Both the position numbers and the translations under genes were made by a program. From the NCBI GenBank assembly GCA_900404475.1, contig OUQQ01000057.1, positions 22,171 to 86,170 of the forward strand: DNA of 64,000 nucleotides, given 5' to 3'. Positions within the stretch are counted from its first letter, which is position 1, and each line of letters starts with the position of its first letter. The DNA comes from Spongospora subterranea (taxonomy: Eukaryota; Endomyxa; Phytomyxea; Plasmodiophorida; Plasmodiophoridae). Shown one piece after another: positions 1-12,087 of the stretch. The notes under the pieces are model-generated. The model searched no databases. It saw only the letters and a program-made list of their open reading frames with translations, and was not told the origin of the DNA.

Positions 1-629
1 ATGTTCTGGGTATGATCCGTTTTGTCGTGTTTGGCAAAAATGGCAGATTAGAGCAGGGCCGCAATTCATGCATTTACTGATGCTGAGTTATAGCGTCGAC
101 AGATCAAGTCCACAACAAATCCCAGGAATCGTTTTGTAAAGACTGAAAGAATAGTGTTGCAAAGCAGGCGATTATCATAACGTTCCCAATCTGCATATAC
201 CGTTATTGACGAAACAGCTGCTTCTCAGATTTTTGACGGTCTGTCCTCCATTTTATAAATTGAGGCGGTTGATAATCAAAGCATCAGGATCAAACGCATT
301 ATGATTAGCTAAAATATCAAATGCAAGCAACGCGTTAGGATCCAGCATCTCCTGATGCTTTGACTGTAAACCCAATCAATTCATCACATAGAGGCATGAA
401 CGTAAAGAATCTCAAGAGCGGCTGGTTTGTCAACGGAGCACAATCTTCAAATGATAGATGGCGTCCAGTAAATGGTTCATCAGATTCTTGAAAACAGAGG
501 TTTGTGGCCTAGCCGGTGTTAATCTTTGGCTGTGGCACGGAAGCTGCTTCAGTAGTCGACCGGATTTTTTATAACAGAAAGAATGGTTGACAAAATATCA
601 CTGTGAATTCAACCTTGTAGAAATATATA

Positions 630-2716
630 GAGAAGGTTCCAGAACCAGCTCGTGTTTACGTTGGCGCTGGCTCCCTTGCCTTTGGAACATTTCCGGAGAA
701 ATCCCAGGGATGCATTCGATTGAATTACGGTCAGTATTCAACGGGTTCTCCAGTTGAGCGTGCTACGCGTGCAAATTTTGAATGACTCCGTCCAGCTCAA
801 ATGATGATAAAGAGGTCAATACTATTGTTGCTGTTTTCTCTGAGGTTTCGTCTCCGTTACCTGCACGGTATATGAAAATCGCCTTTTTTTTTACACGGTA
901 TGGACGGCCGACAAATCCTGCACAAATTCCCTAAAGACGTGTCCCCAACTAATAACAACTAGATATTTTTCAGCCTGATCCAACCGTGTACAAGCCCATC
1001 TTCGCTTTCAGAAGTGATACGCTTGATATTCCAAGTTTATTTCGCATGGAAGCATACCAATTCGTGTATTTATTCTCATTAGCTGCTTCGATTGCATATT
1101 TAGTGCCAAGCATCATCATACTTGTTAGGTCGAGGAATCTTCATGCTGTAAGGTGTCGCCGGCCAGACATTCTCATGATCGTTAGCATATCTTATCTTCT
1201 CGACATGATAATCTCATGCGTCCTGCATGCCTTACCTTTGAGTTATCGATGGGTTGGAATCACCGGTATGATTGCCAAGATTACCTTCAATGACATTGTC
1301 CAGTCGTGTTTGGCTATTATTGTTCTTTCACTGTCAGCGATATTCAACATGAATAAGAAGAGGATTGGTATTGGCCAGTTGGGAGAATCATTGCAGTTGA
1401 CCGATGTCGAGAAGGATAAAGCCGTTTCAGAGATGATCAAATGGATCGATTGGTGCAAATTCACCCTTTCACTTAAGTTTTCTCTGATCGTTATATTCAT
1501 GAGTTTTGCCGTCATGAGTGTTTGCGTCCTAATCATAATCACTGAATCTGATGATTCATACCTCGTGGATACTGTTGAATGTCGCAGGATGAATGATATC
1601 ACATGTTATCGACTCAGCTTACTCGGTTCAGTAAAGACCGCGTTATTCCTCATCGTCGTATTGATTTTAATATTTCGTCTACGAGTGTTCGTCGACGAGC
1701 TCGGTCTAAAGCGAAATGTTATGCATGTTACAATATATTCGTTGATCTCGTTCGCTTTGCTTTGGATCATTGAAAATTTCGTCGATCGAGATCTCAAACC
1801 TGGTTGGCACCTCAGCGAGCTCCTATTGATCATGTTTTTCGCTCCCGGTGGTTTCATGCTCCTGGTTACTCAACCTATCGTGAAAGAGTTGAAGAGCACT
1901 CAACGTCGCCACCGTCGTGTTGATGTGCCGGATGCTCATTTGATATTCGAAGGATTTCTCTCCACTGCTGAAGGGTTCTCCTCTTTTCGAGAGTATCTTC
2001 AGAAGGAGCTCTGTGTCGGTACGTCCAATGGTATGATTCAAACTTCTTATTGACAACTAAATTGTTTGGTCGTTTTCAGAAAATTTGTTATTTTGGAAAG
2101 CAATTAATGACTTATGCCGAGTGGCTCCTACTTCTACCGACACCGATGTCGCTGAAGCCGCTGACGCAATTTATCAAGTAAGCAACTTCGATTCTTCTGC
2201 TGATGACTAAAACGTTCTACTTTCTAGATGTATTTAGCGCCAAATGCCCCTGTAAGTCTATACGATTTGAGTTATAATTACGGTCTGATAGGCGGCTGGT
2301 AGATCGGAATTTTCCTGCCCGAAACTATGAGTGATTTTTATTCACAGCTTACCTTCAAGCGCCGAGTCAGTATTGCTGGTATCAAAATTGAAGTGGTGCA
2401 TGAAAAGTCGCAATCATTGGACCCAGTACAGAAATGGAAGCCAATTGATATGTTGGTATTCAAAGCAGCCCAAAACGAAGTTTTAGCTACTATGAGAACC
2501 GGAGCATTCGAGAGATATCTCCAAAACAAAACAAATAATCAACTGTGGATGAATTATCTTCAATCTCGACAAGCGCACAATATGTACGAATCGATAATAG
2601 CCTCAAAGGGTGTGTCTCCGCCGATTCATCGGAAGCGATCCACTATCACCAATTTTACTGGTGATATGCCCGGGATTCAGACTGGCAATCCTCAAGACTC
2701 AATCTTACCTTCGTAG
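630..2716 (+). CDS. Seven-transmembrane protein with C-terminal RGS domain
   Basis: Likely a plasma-membrane receptor-like regulator in which a 7TM module is fused to an RGS domain that accelerates GTP hydrolysis on G-alpha. The main exon (about 974-2012) encodes seven hydrophobic segments, then the RGS start (TAEGFSSFREYLQKELC). An intron of about 67 nt follows and the frame resumes with ENLLFWKAINDL, the classic RGS motif. Two more short introns lead to the last exon (about 2303-2716), which carries the RGS end (FKAAQNEVLATMRTGAFERY). The main exon begins after an acceptor at 973, so it is not the first exon. Upstream stretches near 635-745 and 795-840 can be spliced in frame and would give a soluble N-terminal region, but this is inference. 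The 7TM-RGS architecture is known from plants, some fungi and protists. The ligand is unknown and the true start is unresolved. Confidence 0.85.
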
Positions 2717-2902
2717 GATTATCACCATTTTCAAATTGGTCAATCGTTTGATATTCCATACCTTTTCATAGGCTTGGCGATACCGAGGAAACAAGGCAAG
2801 CAGCTCCGAGTGAAGGGAATGAATTTTAGTCATCTTCACGACATTAAAATACAAAAATAATTGCGTAAATGCACAGTCTGCTTATGATACTTACGACCGA
2901 TT

Positions 2903-3745
2903 GAGATCGCCCAGGAATTGCTGAAGGAACACACTCTCATGAGGGGTGTTGATGGCTCCTTTGAACAAAAGGCGCATCGCCGGGTGGCGTCGTTTTTTGG
3001 TGGCTTACTCAAATTGGTTGGCACGGGGAAGGTTTTCGATATGAGTATGGGTTTGGTAAATATTGTTGAGTACAATGATAGAAAGTGCCTTTACTGTCGT
3101 GTTAGGTTGTCGCTGGGTGTTTTTCAAGCTTAGTCAAATCCCTCGCTGATAACCTTGTTGCCCCGACTGTTTCGTTCTTTTTGCGTATGACCATACAACC
3201 AAATACTGTTTCGGAGTGAATGACACGAATAGTGTAGCCATAGAAGGAATGTTGAAAAATATGTTTATCGTTCTCCAATGTGGACCGCCTGCTACCATAT
3301 GCTCTTATGATTCGGTGGAAATGGGTCAGTTGTTTCTCAGCTTTGTATCCTATCAGTTTTAAGAGTATTCCATTTGTGATAGCGGCCAAAGCAGGGGCTG
3401 TGACATTGTAAGTATACAAACTCTTCCATTTTTGTTGTTTTCCAATTGCATTGCAGGAATTGGGGTGCATTCTTCCAGGCATGTTTAAATGCTTCCATAC
3501 TTATCTTAGCAGTATATATTGTCGCCAACGGTAATGAAAAACAAACTGCTCCCCACATGGATTGTGATATGAATGGCCATGCAGTGTACAATTCGACCTT
3601 TGCCGAGATTCGATTAAGTCAACGAACTTGCCCATTCTGCGACAGCGTAATATCCACATGTGCAGCAAAATGCCCATATTGTACTTCGGAGGTCCAGCCT
3701 GAGGTCATCGAACAACTGCATGGGAAAAACCTTCATAACTACTAA
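2903..3745 (+). CDS. MscL-type mechanosensitive channel with C-terminal zinc ribbon
   Basis: Predicted large-conductance mechanosensitive channel subunit. The exon up to about 3056 gives a basic N-terminus and KVFDMSMGL, corresponding to the start of MscL TM1. After a 50-nt intron the frame resumes with VVAGCFSSLVKSLADNLVAP, matching the MscL TM1 region. A later exon (about 3341-3407) gives the loop, and the last exon (from about 3457) starts NWGAFFQACLNASILILAVY, which is TM2. The C-terminus carries two CxxC knuckles (CPFC and CPYC), as in the zinc-ribbon tails of some bacterial MscL proteins. The intron between TM1 and the loop is unusually long here (about 155 nt) and may hide another exon. 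The first in-frame ATG is at 2938, but an upstream exon spliced at 2911 is possible. Confidence 0.72.
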
Positions 3746-4123
3746 TTAAACTAAGTTGCTTGGCCATTCACAGTAATGTCAAACAGAACAGCATAGGCAA
3801 ACTCCATCCAAAGCAAAGAGCTTATTTGAAACCGTGTTCCTCATGAATGGTGCTCTAATATCAGGCGTAGCACTGGGTGATTGAATGATCTTGGGCCTGG
3901 CGCATCATGTGGAGTGCTGCCGGCCTGATGCGAGGTAACGAAGCCAGGAGTGAAGTGATGCCCAGTCAGTGACCCTCGAATAACAGTCACCGTATTACTC
4001 TGTTACCTGGCATAGAGTTAGGAACTTAAGATACTGTCGTTACATAGTGTAACCCACTTTATCAAAGCAATAACAAGCCATAACGCTCGAGTATGATTTC
4101 ACTTTAATCAGGTCGGTTACATT
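3746..4123. other. Intergenic region
   Basis: No reading frame with coding character, RNA gene or repeat was recognised between the channel gene and the next ATG at 4124. It presumably holds a 3' UTR and a short promoter. Confidence 0.4.
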
Positions 4124-4672
4124 ATGGTGTGTTCGGTTGCCGCACTGTCAAATACCAGCAGCGAGGAAGCCAGGGAACTTCGAAGATCTCGTCGGAAACG
4201 ATGCATGCCTACTCAAAAAGCAGTTCAACACAACCCTAAACTTGTCGTTGATCAGCCCGGGAAAAGGGCAACCAAGTCAACATTGCGGACGGTGGCAAGA
4301 TGTAATCATCAAACCAATCAAAAGACAAGAGGAGATGCCTCAAGCATAGAAGCTAGCATGTCTATGTCGGAATCTATACCGGCGCCTTCCCAAATTTCTG
4401 GCGGTGGGGCTGTTATGAAGGCAGAAAATAACTTATCCAAGACCGATGCAATATACAAACGAGAGTACATGAGGAAGTACCGAATAATGTAGGACGTTTG
4501 CATTTCCTCTTTGCGTGTTTTCATATATATTCTCAGACAAAGAGAGCGTTTACAATCTCTTCCTGAATCCGATAAACAGCTAAGGTTGGAAAAGATCCGG
4601 GCAGGCGTTCGTGAACGTGTCCGTCGATTTCGCTTACGAAAGTCGCTTGGTATCACATCCGAAAACGATTGA
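4124..4672 (+). CDS. Small basic hypothetical protein, two exons
   Basis: I do not recognise this protein. Exon 1 (from the ATG at 4124) encodes about 122 residues rich in Arg, Lys and Ser and ends in YMRKYRI. A 45-50 nt intron with a good GT donor and TTCTCAG acceptor removes the in-frame stop. Exon 2 then adds a strongly basic helix rich in Arg, Leu and Glu and ends SENDW at about 4672. The basic helical C-terminus could bind nucleic acid or be a short coiled coil; that is only inference. It lies about 290 bp upstream of BBS1 on the same strand. Confidence 0.4.
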
Positions 4673-4963
4673 TGAACAATGGATCTACTGTGTATAAATT
4701 GTGTTGAATTTTAGTATTGTCTTTAATATGGGATGCTATTCATAATAAACCTCATGTGGCATTCAACCGCTTCGATTAAAATTGGTATTGTTGCAGACGC
4801 GGTGCTCTGTGGACGCGGATGTGAATCTGAGGGATGAATCGTATAGCAGTGTGTATATGTTTCGTAACCCATAACCTGTAGCGATGCGGCCTCTCTTGTC
4901 TATAGCTCTACACGAGAAGTTGTCATTATTCAACTCCTTCTGCAAAGACGTTTCCAGAACCGT

Positions 4964-7007
4964 ATGTCGGACACACAGGTGAGATCCAGTCAGGAAGGAG
5001 GTAAAACGATCGCGGAACAAACCGATCTGTACGGCAATCACAGCTTGCCAAAGAAACAGTCCTTGACTATAGGCTCCGTATGTAGCAAGCCAAAATTTCA
5101 AACGATTTTTCAACATCATTTTAGAATGCGCAAACGGCGCAAAAAACGTGGCTCAACGCATGGGAAGATCCTCTGGCAAATGTTCGCATATCTCCTGGTT
5201 GTTTGATAACCGCAGACCTAACAGGGGATGGAGATTTCAAGATCATGATCGCCCAAAGCAACCGTTTGTTGAGGGTTTTTAAGGGGAAGACCATCATATC
5301 GGAAATGTCCCTCCTCGACGAACCCACAGCAATCGAGGCTCTTTATCATGAAGTTGGGACTCCACAGATTCCTATGATAGCGATTGCATCGGGGCCCACC
5401 CTTTATATATATAGGAATCTGAGGCAAGTTTCTTTTTAAAACTCAAACATTGAACAAACAATGACGCTAGAAACAGGCCGTTTTATAAGTTCATCGTGCC
5501 GCCGATTGATCCATCTGTTGAAGAAGCAGATATATGGATGCGTCTACAGAATGATTCAGTAACTGCTGACTCTGCTGCAAATGAATTATCAATATTATCG
5601 CATAATGGAACAAATCTTTGTTCGCGCTCCAAACGGTTGCTACAATTCGATAATCCATCAGCTCGTAGTTCGTATGTCCGGTCTGTTAAAGAAACTTCCT
5701 TACAAGATTCGTCTCCAATAACGTGCATGTCGTCGTTGAACAAATCATCAGAAGAGGAGCGGGCGGTAAGTCTTGCCATACTTGGCACAGAATCAGGGCA
5801 CATCATCATTCTGACCCAAACCGCAATGAAAATTGCCAAGCAGGTACATAACTTTAAAAATGTTGAATGTTGTTCTCAAACAATGACCGGTCAGATCGAC
5901 ATTGGAAGCGTTCCCGCCTTTTTAGACACATCCGGGGTTTTTGACGTAAATTATCGCATTGTGGTTGGATGTCGCAACTGTCGAGTTTATTCAATCAAGA
6001 ACGGAAAAACGGCGGGCAACGTCATCGAGACTGAGAGTGAAGTGTGCGGCGTGCTTGTATTTGCGAAGCACGTCCTCGTTGCATGCATGAATGATGCATT
6101 TTATGGATATAATGTGAAAGGTAGCCTGACTTTCACCGTCCAGCTTCCCCATACTATCACTGCGTTTTCTAAATTCCAATTGAAACGCGCATCTGTACTG
6201 CACGGTGCAATGATTGCTCTTAGCAATGGGGAGGTCGGTTTGCACCACTGAATCGTGTTAAAAAAAATATTCTGATTTGCTAAAAAGGTACGTCTCTACG
6301 ATGGCAACCAAGTGCTGGCTTCTGTCAGCGCAGGCTCTGCAGTTGTATCTATGAAGTTTGGTCAATGCGGTAGAGAAGATGCGACCTTGATCATGGTCAC
6401 GGTATCTGGATCCATCGTCGTAAAAATATTACAAAGGCAGGCTCAACTAGATTCTAAACCAACAGCTGGGAACAACGGAGGATCATCAGTTGAACAAGAT
6501 CATCTGTTGCAAATTCCCAAGCGAACTCAATTATATGTCGATCAAATGAATCGCGAGAGAGAAAATGCTGCCAAAATGCACTTAGTATTTCAGCGCGACC
6601 TTGCCCTCTTGCGACTTTCAACAGCTCGGGAATTCATCAAAGTAATCACTAAAGGGCAAGGGACCATATCAAATGTTGGGTCCAATCTTCGCCTAAGCGT
6701 CCAAGTACTGGGTATGGGCCCTAAGTTCAAAATAAGGTTGACATTCAAGAATAACAGCAATGCTGCATTATTCAACGTTCCAGTAAGCTTATATTTTGAC
6801 CAGAAATTGTATTCAACTGATAAATCCTGCATGAATATCCCGATTATCGTGCCATCCGTGAACTTTCATACAGATATCACTGTAATCGCATCAACAAGCA
6901 CATTAGAGTCGGCGAGAGAGATTAGGATTATAGTTTGCGCTCCCAACTCGTCAATGCCGATCATTAATGCTGTAGTCGTTATGCCATTAACGGACTCGAA
7001 ATTATAG
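4964..7007 (+). CDS. BBS1: BBSome subunit BBS1
   Basis: BBS1 is a core subunit of the BBSome, the coat-like complex that moves membrane proteins in and out of cilia. Five exons are visible: 4964-4978, 5125-5423, 5477-5843, 5895-6233 and 6288-7007. Conserved landmarks include GCLITADLTGDGDF near the N-terminus, IAIASGPTLYIYRNLR followed by PFYKFIVPPIDP, ILGTESGHIIIL, then ANGE-type VRLYDGNQVL and FGQCGREDATLIMVTVSGS in the propeller, and a C-terminal GAE-type domain. Splicing at these positions keeps one frame throughout. The second intron uses a GC donor (AG|GCAAGT) because every GT alternative runs into a stop. Full length and apparently intact. Confidence 0.93.
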
Positions 7008-7095
7008 CCGAGCACGCAATTCCAAAATAAACCCAGACAAAATCTATACTGTTAATATTTGAGATAAATATGAAAATACAATGTCAAATATATAA

Positions 7096-8959
7096 TTATT
7101 GGTAAACTGGTTCGAAATCAGATTCACCGAATGATTCTTCAGTATTAAAGGATTGCATATGATCTTTTAAACTGGCCTCAAGTCGCTCTATTCCAGAAAG
7201 GGCAGAGCGTGATTCAGGCGTGAGACTCAGCGCGGTATGATAATGAATGAGGGCGCGATCAATGTTGCCACTTTGAGCATAAACTCCTGCAAGTTTTGTG
7301 TGCATAACGTCAGTTGGATGGTGAGCGAGATGCTGCTCTAACAAAGCAATAGCTTCCGGAAACTGCTTTTGTGCAATGCACAATTTGACTAGAGCAAGTA
7401 CCGCGTCAATACACTTCGGATCGATTGACAGTGCCTTCATGAAAGCTTTGCCCGCTTTTTCGCGACCTTCAGGAGTTCGTGAAAGCACGGTACCAAAGAG
7501 AGTTAATGCCCTGGCGTTTCTAGGAAGTGCCTGAATGGCGGCCTTAGCGATGAATAATGCATCATTGAATTGCGGCAATGCCAAATAGCTTTCCACCAAT
7601 CCCGTATATGCATCAAGTTCACGCCAATCGATCTGATGAGCTTGTTTATAAGCTTGTACTGCCGCTTCAGCGCTGCCCATAGCAAGAGAGATGAATCCCT
7701 TGACTAGATATGCAGCAATATGTCGAGGAGCCAGAGAAATCGCCTTATCCAAGAACTTGATAGCTGCAATGACAGTCAAAATTGAGCATCCACAATTATT
7801 TGAAAACAGTTTTCCATACCCCTTTCTCGATCTCCCCGTTGATCGCAATATAATGCGACAGCCACCCACGGCTCAGGTCTCGATTGATCTAGATTTAACA
7901 AAGTCTGTGTAATGGATCCTGAGCATTGCAGTCAACTCAGCAGTAAATTCAAGACACGAAGAAAATACCGAGCTCAGATGCCTGACTCCTCATTCGGAGA
8001 ACCCAAGCATACATATCCATGAATTCTAAAGCGTAAGGGTCACACTGATGCGCGAGACTGAAAGTTGTGCGGGCGTCATCAGCATCCGATAAATGCAATT
8101 GAGTGCTGGCTTTGTGTATCAGCAAATTATAATTGTTAGGAAATCGTAGTGAGAGCATTGAGAACGTCGCTAACGCTGAGCGATGTTCGTGAAGGGCGGA
8201 TTTGCCATGGGCATCTAATAGGTTGCTGATCCATTGATGAGTGCTTTTCTTGTATGGTGCCGAAACGGTAGATGAATCAACACCTAGCTGATTGAAACTG
8301 TTTTCAGACTTATTATGGACATGACGAAACTGAAAATGGCACTGACTTTGATTAAAGCGATGGCGGCAGATATGGCCATTGGATTTCCCTCCAAAACTTT
8401 CCGATACTCCAAAATAGCGGCTTTGGTCCTTCCTGCTTTCTGGTAAAGCGATGCCAGCAATTGATGGCATTGCAAACTCTTCTGACTTATGGCTTCGAGA
8501 ACGTCAATCGCACCTTTGTCATGGTCCGCACCAAGATTGATTAAGGACAGAGCTATTTTCATTCGAATAGAGTCGGCGATGAGTGATCTATTATCGTTTG
8601 ACGGTATAGTCCGATATAGCTGATTCAATTGAAGAGCCCCCTCGTACTTGCCAATAGCTCTTTGGTATTCTTTTAGACCATGAAATGAATCCCCCAGTAA
8701 AACTGTAGCCTCTAACAAACGAGAATACTCAGCAACTTGCAATATAAATTCAAATCTAAGACTGCCGACCGATTTGCTCAAGTCGTGCATCTTCGGTGCT
8801 TGCTAGTGGTTGCCCTTTGGCTTGACTAACCAGGAACTGGCCAAGTAGCGCCGCGCTAGTATAGAGGTTTTGCTGCAGAAGTTCCTTCACCTCAATGAGC
8901 AACGGCAGCACTGATTGCCGTGGCCCGATCTGATTATCGAGCGCCGCCAACCCGAACAT
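7096..8959 (-). CDS. APC7: Anaphase-promoting complex subunit 7 (TPR protein)
   Basis: TPR scaffold subunit of the APC/C, the ubiquitin ligase that drives mitotic exit. Translation begins at the ATG at 8959 and runs through several short introns. Exons recognised in order: N-terminal helices; a TPR region with LLGDSFHGLKEYQRAIGKYE, matching the APC7 DSLFHDKEYRNAVSKY region; LLASLYQKAGRTKAAI; a middle exon with DPYALEFMDMYAWVLR; SRPEPWVAVALYCDQRGD; and a long C-terminal exon of TPRs starting KFLDKAISLAPRHIAAYL and ending in an acidic tail (FGESDFEPVYQ). The order and spacing match animal APC7 rather than CDC27, CDC16 or CDC23. It lies about 170 bp downstream of CDC20 on the same strand. Confidence 0.85.
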
Positions 8960-9132
8960 TGGAGCAGATCACGGTCGAGATTGCACTAATGACGCTGTCG
9001 ATCAAGTTCCAGCTCCGCTCCATGTCACTTTATATACACTTATCCCGACTCCACCCCCTAAGTTTGGCCTGCGTGGGCATGTTTGGTCAATGCAGCTCGA
9101 TTGATAACATTTGACATTTTTTATTGATCTTT

Positions 9133-11083
9133 CTAGCGAATGCTCATGCTGTTCAATTTTCTTTCCGGTTTCTGATCAGAGCGCTTGGCGGACAGCCCTT
9201 TGACGTTGGGCTTCACTGGCTCGAAAACTTTCCAAAATCTCAAGGTCTCGTCGGCTGCGGCGGAGCACACAGTCGTTCCATCACTGGAGAGTGCAAGATG
9301 GAGAACCCTGGATGTGTGTCCAATTAAATCAGTCACTCGACCTAGTATGAAAATTCAGCGTATTTTGATGTCAAATTGAAGAAGCATCCAAACCTAGTGA
9401 AGGATATTTCCAGAGAGTTAGCTGATTCTTGGAGAATCCGTGAGCAGAAAGTATCTCGTTCTCATGAGGGTTCCACACCAGGCCGCAGACCTAAACCCGT
9501 CAATCTATCTAATCTTATCGTGTTGACAGTAATGAATACCTGTGAGTTGGTATCAATATGATTTAGGCAAGCTCCAGTTGTAGTGTTCCAAAAACGAATA
9601 TGTCTATCAGAAGTACCGCCTCCGGTCGACAGCAGATGACGACTATGTGGAGACCACGCAAGTGCCTAATGACGATAGTTTACTACTGAAATTTACCCAA
9701 TGGCGAATCGATAACTGACCTTGACCGCTGCTGTATGATCGGTAAAGACGTGGCGCGGCTGTGAAGCTTGGTTGATTTCCCAGATATTGCATAAATTATC
9801 ATTTCCTCCCGAAGCTAATTGGGTACCATCAGGGCTCCATGCCAGGCCACAAACCTTTGTTGGAAAAAGAAAATCAGAAAAGATTTGTGTGCAAATACAA
9901 CTTGAATACCTCTAGACTGTGTCCAGAAAATGTAGATATATGGTGTTCGCTAACCCGAACGTCGTGATTAAAAATGTTGGAGTCTCTGGAGCCACTAGAG
10001 AGAATATGCCTACTCACAGATTAAGCTTCGTTGATTACGCCCCATTATATGCTTACTTATTCCAAGCTAATGAGCAGACCCTGCCTTGATGGCCCTTCAT
10101 TACTCTGACTTTTTTCTTGTTCTGAACGTCCCATAGCTGAACTTGCTTCGAGGTGGTCCCGATCGCGAGATGTGTTCCAGACGACATCCAGGAAACAGAT
10201 GTGATATAGTCCTAGAAAGGGGTAAACATTGGCATCAGAGTGATATCACCGAGCAATACCTCATTCTCCACAGTTTCCATAAGCAACTCGATGTTGCCAG
10301 ACTTCGCATCCCAAAGGTAAAGCGATTGACCAAGTCCAACTGCCAGAAAATCTTTTGACGACCTAATTCAAGCTCCTATTCAGCGCAATTCTGGTGAGCA
10401 TTGTCGCTACGACAAACCATTCAAGAAGATTGACATAATAGTCATCTAAGAGATCAGGAGCGTCGAGCACCCTTTCCGCTGAAGAAGATACAAATCGATG
10501 GCGACGAACTTCCATAATAACTAAGTCCAGATGTTGTAGAAAAAAAAAGGGAATGTCTGACCTTGAGGTATTCCAGATCCCGGCATCATTAACCGATTCT
10601 GTGTATAAAGAACTCTAAGATTGTTCTGATGTTCTAAAGGAGGTTGTGGTGCCTTTTGCCTGAAGGACAAGATACGCATGCCGAATTTTGAAGGATCATT
10701 GCCGTTGGAACAGGTGTCGGGGAATAAAGATCCGGTCAGATGATTTTGAAATCTAGAAATTCCCGTCAGTCAAAGACCATGGACCAATCAATAACAGATG
10801 GGGTTCCAACCGCTCTACTGAAACAGATTCTCCATCAGGAAGAGGTTGCCAGTTCTCTTTTGAAACCTAGAAATTTGCCATGAGAACATGTGCGGGTCGA
10901 AATCAATGCAATGATAAATACTCTGGCAGTTTGCTGCAACGCATGCACTTGTAAGTCTTGATCTAAGTTCGACCTGACTGGAATGAATCGGTCGGCAAAA
11001 GGTGTATTGCCTGTAGGTTTAGATTTAAACGGTGTACGGGCCTTCCGTCCAGGAGTGTTAGAAGAACTCAATTGCTTCTCCAT
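9133..11083 (-). CDS. CDC20: APC/C activator CDC20 (WD40)
   Basis: WD40 co-activator that brings substrates to the APC/C. The ATG at 11083 starts a short N-terminus carrying the C-box ([12 protein letters not shown]). Later exons encode [30 protein letters not shown] (start of the propeller), [33 protein letters not shown] and [18 protein letters not shown]. The last exon encodes [20 protein letters not shown] and [11 protein letters not shown] and ends in the dipeptide Ile-Arg, the C-terminal IR tail that docks on the APC/C. Many introns of about 50 nt interrupt it. The [11 protein letters not shown] and ERVLDAPDL signatures favour CDC20 over CDH1/FZR, though a fizzy-related protein is not fully excluded. 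Confidence 0.88.
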
Positions 11084-11425
11084 GGTACTCTTTGTCAATG
11101 ACGAAGCGTCTCAGCACACAAATATAGGTTTTGTCTGCAAACACTGCAGTTTATAATCACGAGGGAGAACCCAATGATGTGAATCAAATCAGTTCTGGGA
11201 GTTGATTAATTGGTTCGAACCGTGTAATCCGCCAAACGATAACTTATTCGATGAGGAGAAGGTGTATATTAGACAGGCACCAGTGTATACAGTTGGACAC
11301 TTGCTAGTGTAGAGGACAGTGCATCAATGTACACTACCCGCCAACACCACTGTGGGGTTTAGCGATACAGGTGTGGTAGGGGGCGGTAGCGGATACCAGG
11401 TTGATCTTCAAATCGCCCACGTTCA
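11084..11425. other. Intergenic region upstream of CDC20
   Basis: This stretch lies between the divergent starts of CDC20 (-) and the ORF at 11426 (+), so it should hold their promoters. Short near-palindromic GTGTA/TACAC tracts occur around 11270-11340. No coding signal was seen. Confidence 0.35.
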
Positions 11426-11806
11426 ATGATGATGGTGATAATGTCGTCTAACAATGGTATGTTCTGCTCATTTGACCTGGCAGAAACTGCCGTTTTGAAG
11501 TGTTTGTCCAAGTGTGACCATATGCTTGTGGGTAATTGGGATGGAGGTAGTGTATTGAATATACAACCAAGGGAGTTTCATTTCACGACCAACCAAAGAC
11601 AGCCATTGGGCTCATTCACTCAAAAACATCAGTTGTTTATCAAAAAATATAAAACTCGTTGCTTTAAAATGAATGCTGAAGTTTTGATGAAGGTTTCTTA
11701 TCGTTCTCGTCGCCCAATCCTAGTTTTCGACTTCATAACACACGAATCATTCCCCAATGAAGATTCAGGGCTGGTCTATCAATGGTTAAAACACAATCAG
11801 CATTAG
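11426..11806 (+). CDS. Hypothetical protein, 126 codons
   Basis: An open frame with mixed composition (SFDLAETAVLKCLSKC near the start, SRRPILVFDF near the end). The segment around KVSYRSRRPILVFDF faintly recalls the RPxxF strand of Rad9/PCNA-fold clamps, but the match is too weak to name it. It may be one exon of a larger gene. No partner exon was found upstream within 340 bp. Confidence 0.35.
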   Translation: MMMVIMSSNNGMFCSFDLAETAVLKCLSKCDHMLVGNWDGGSVLNIQPREFHFTTNQRQPLGSFTQKHQLFIKKYKTRCFKMNAEVLMKVSYRSRRPILVFDFITHESFPNEDSGLVYQWLKHNQH

Positions 11807-12087
11807 ATGGCGATCGTCCCGGTCACCCCAGTCTCGACAGTCAATTCATCCATCGCGTCATCGGTTAACTGGCTCATCAACCCTGAATCATCGTCCAGCA
11901 CTTGCGATTATATTTGGCGATGATCGGCAATAACGTCCATAAGTGAAAACCTGATTGCCCATAAAGTACGAGTCTCCGCCGTTCATGACCGGATAAAACT
12001 ATCAAATCGTCCGAGAAATTATCAATTTCAGGGAGTCCGAATTAAGAGAACGTATCTTACTCAGAATCTGGTCGCAGGTCCATTGCG

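Noticed and set aside
1..629. Possible gene at the left edge
   Set aside because: No frame with coding character or conserved motif was found. It may hold 5' exons of the 7TM-RGS gene but I cannot support any.
11195..11235. GGTTCGAACC resembling a tRNA T-arm
   Set aside because: The flanks do not form acceptor, D or anticodon stems on either strand.
11426..11806. Rad9-like clamp subunit
   Set aside because: Only one short strand (RRPILVFDF) recalls the family and no second conserved block was found, so it was left as hypothetical.
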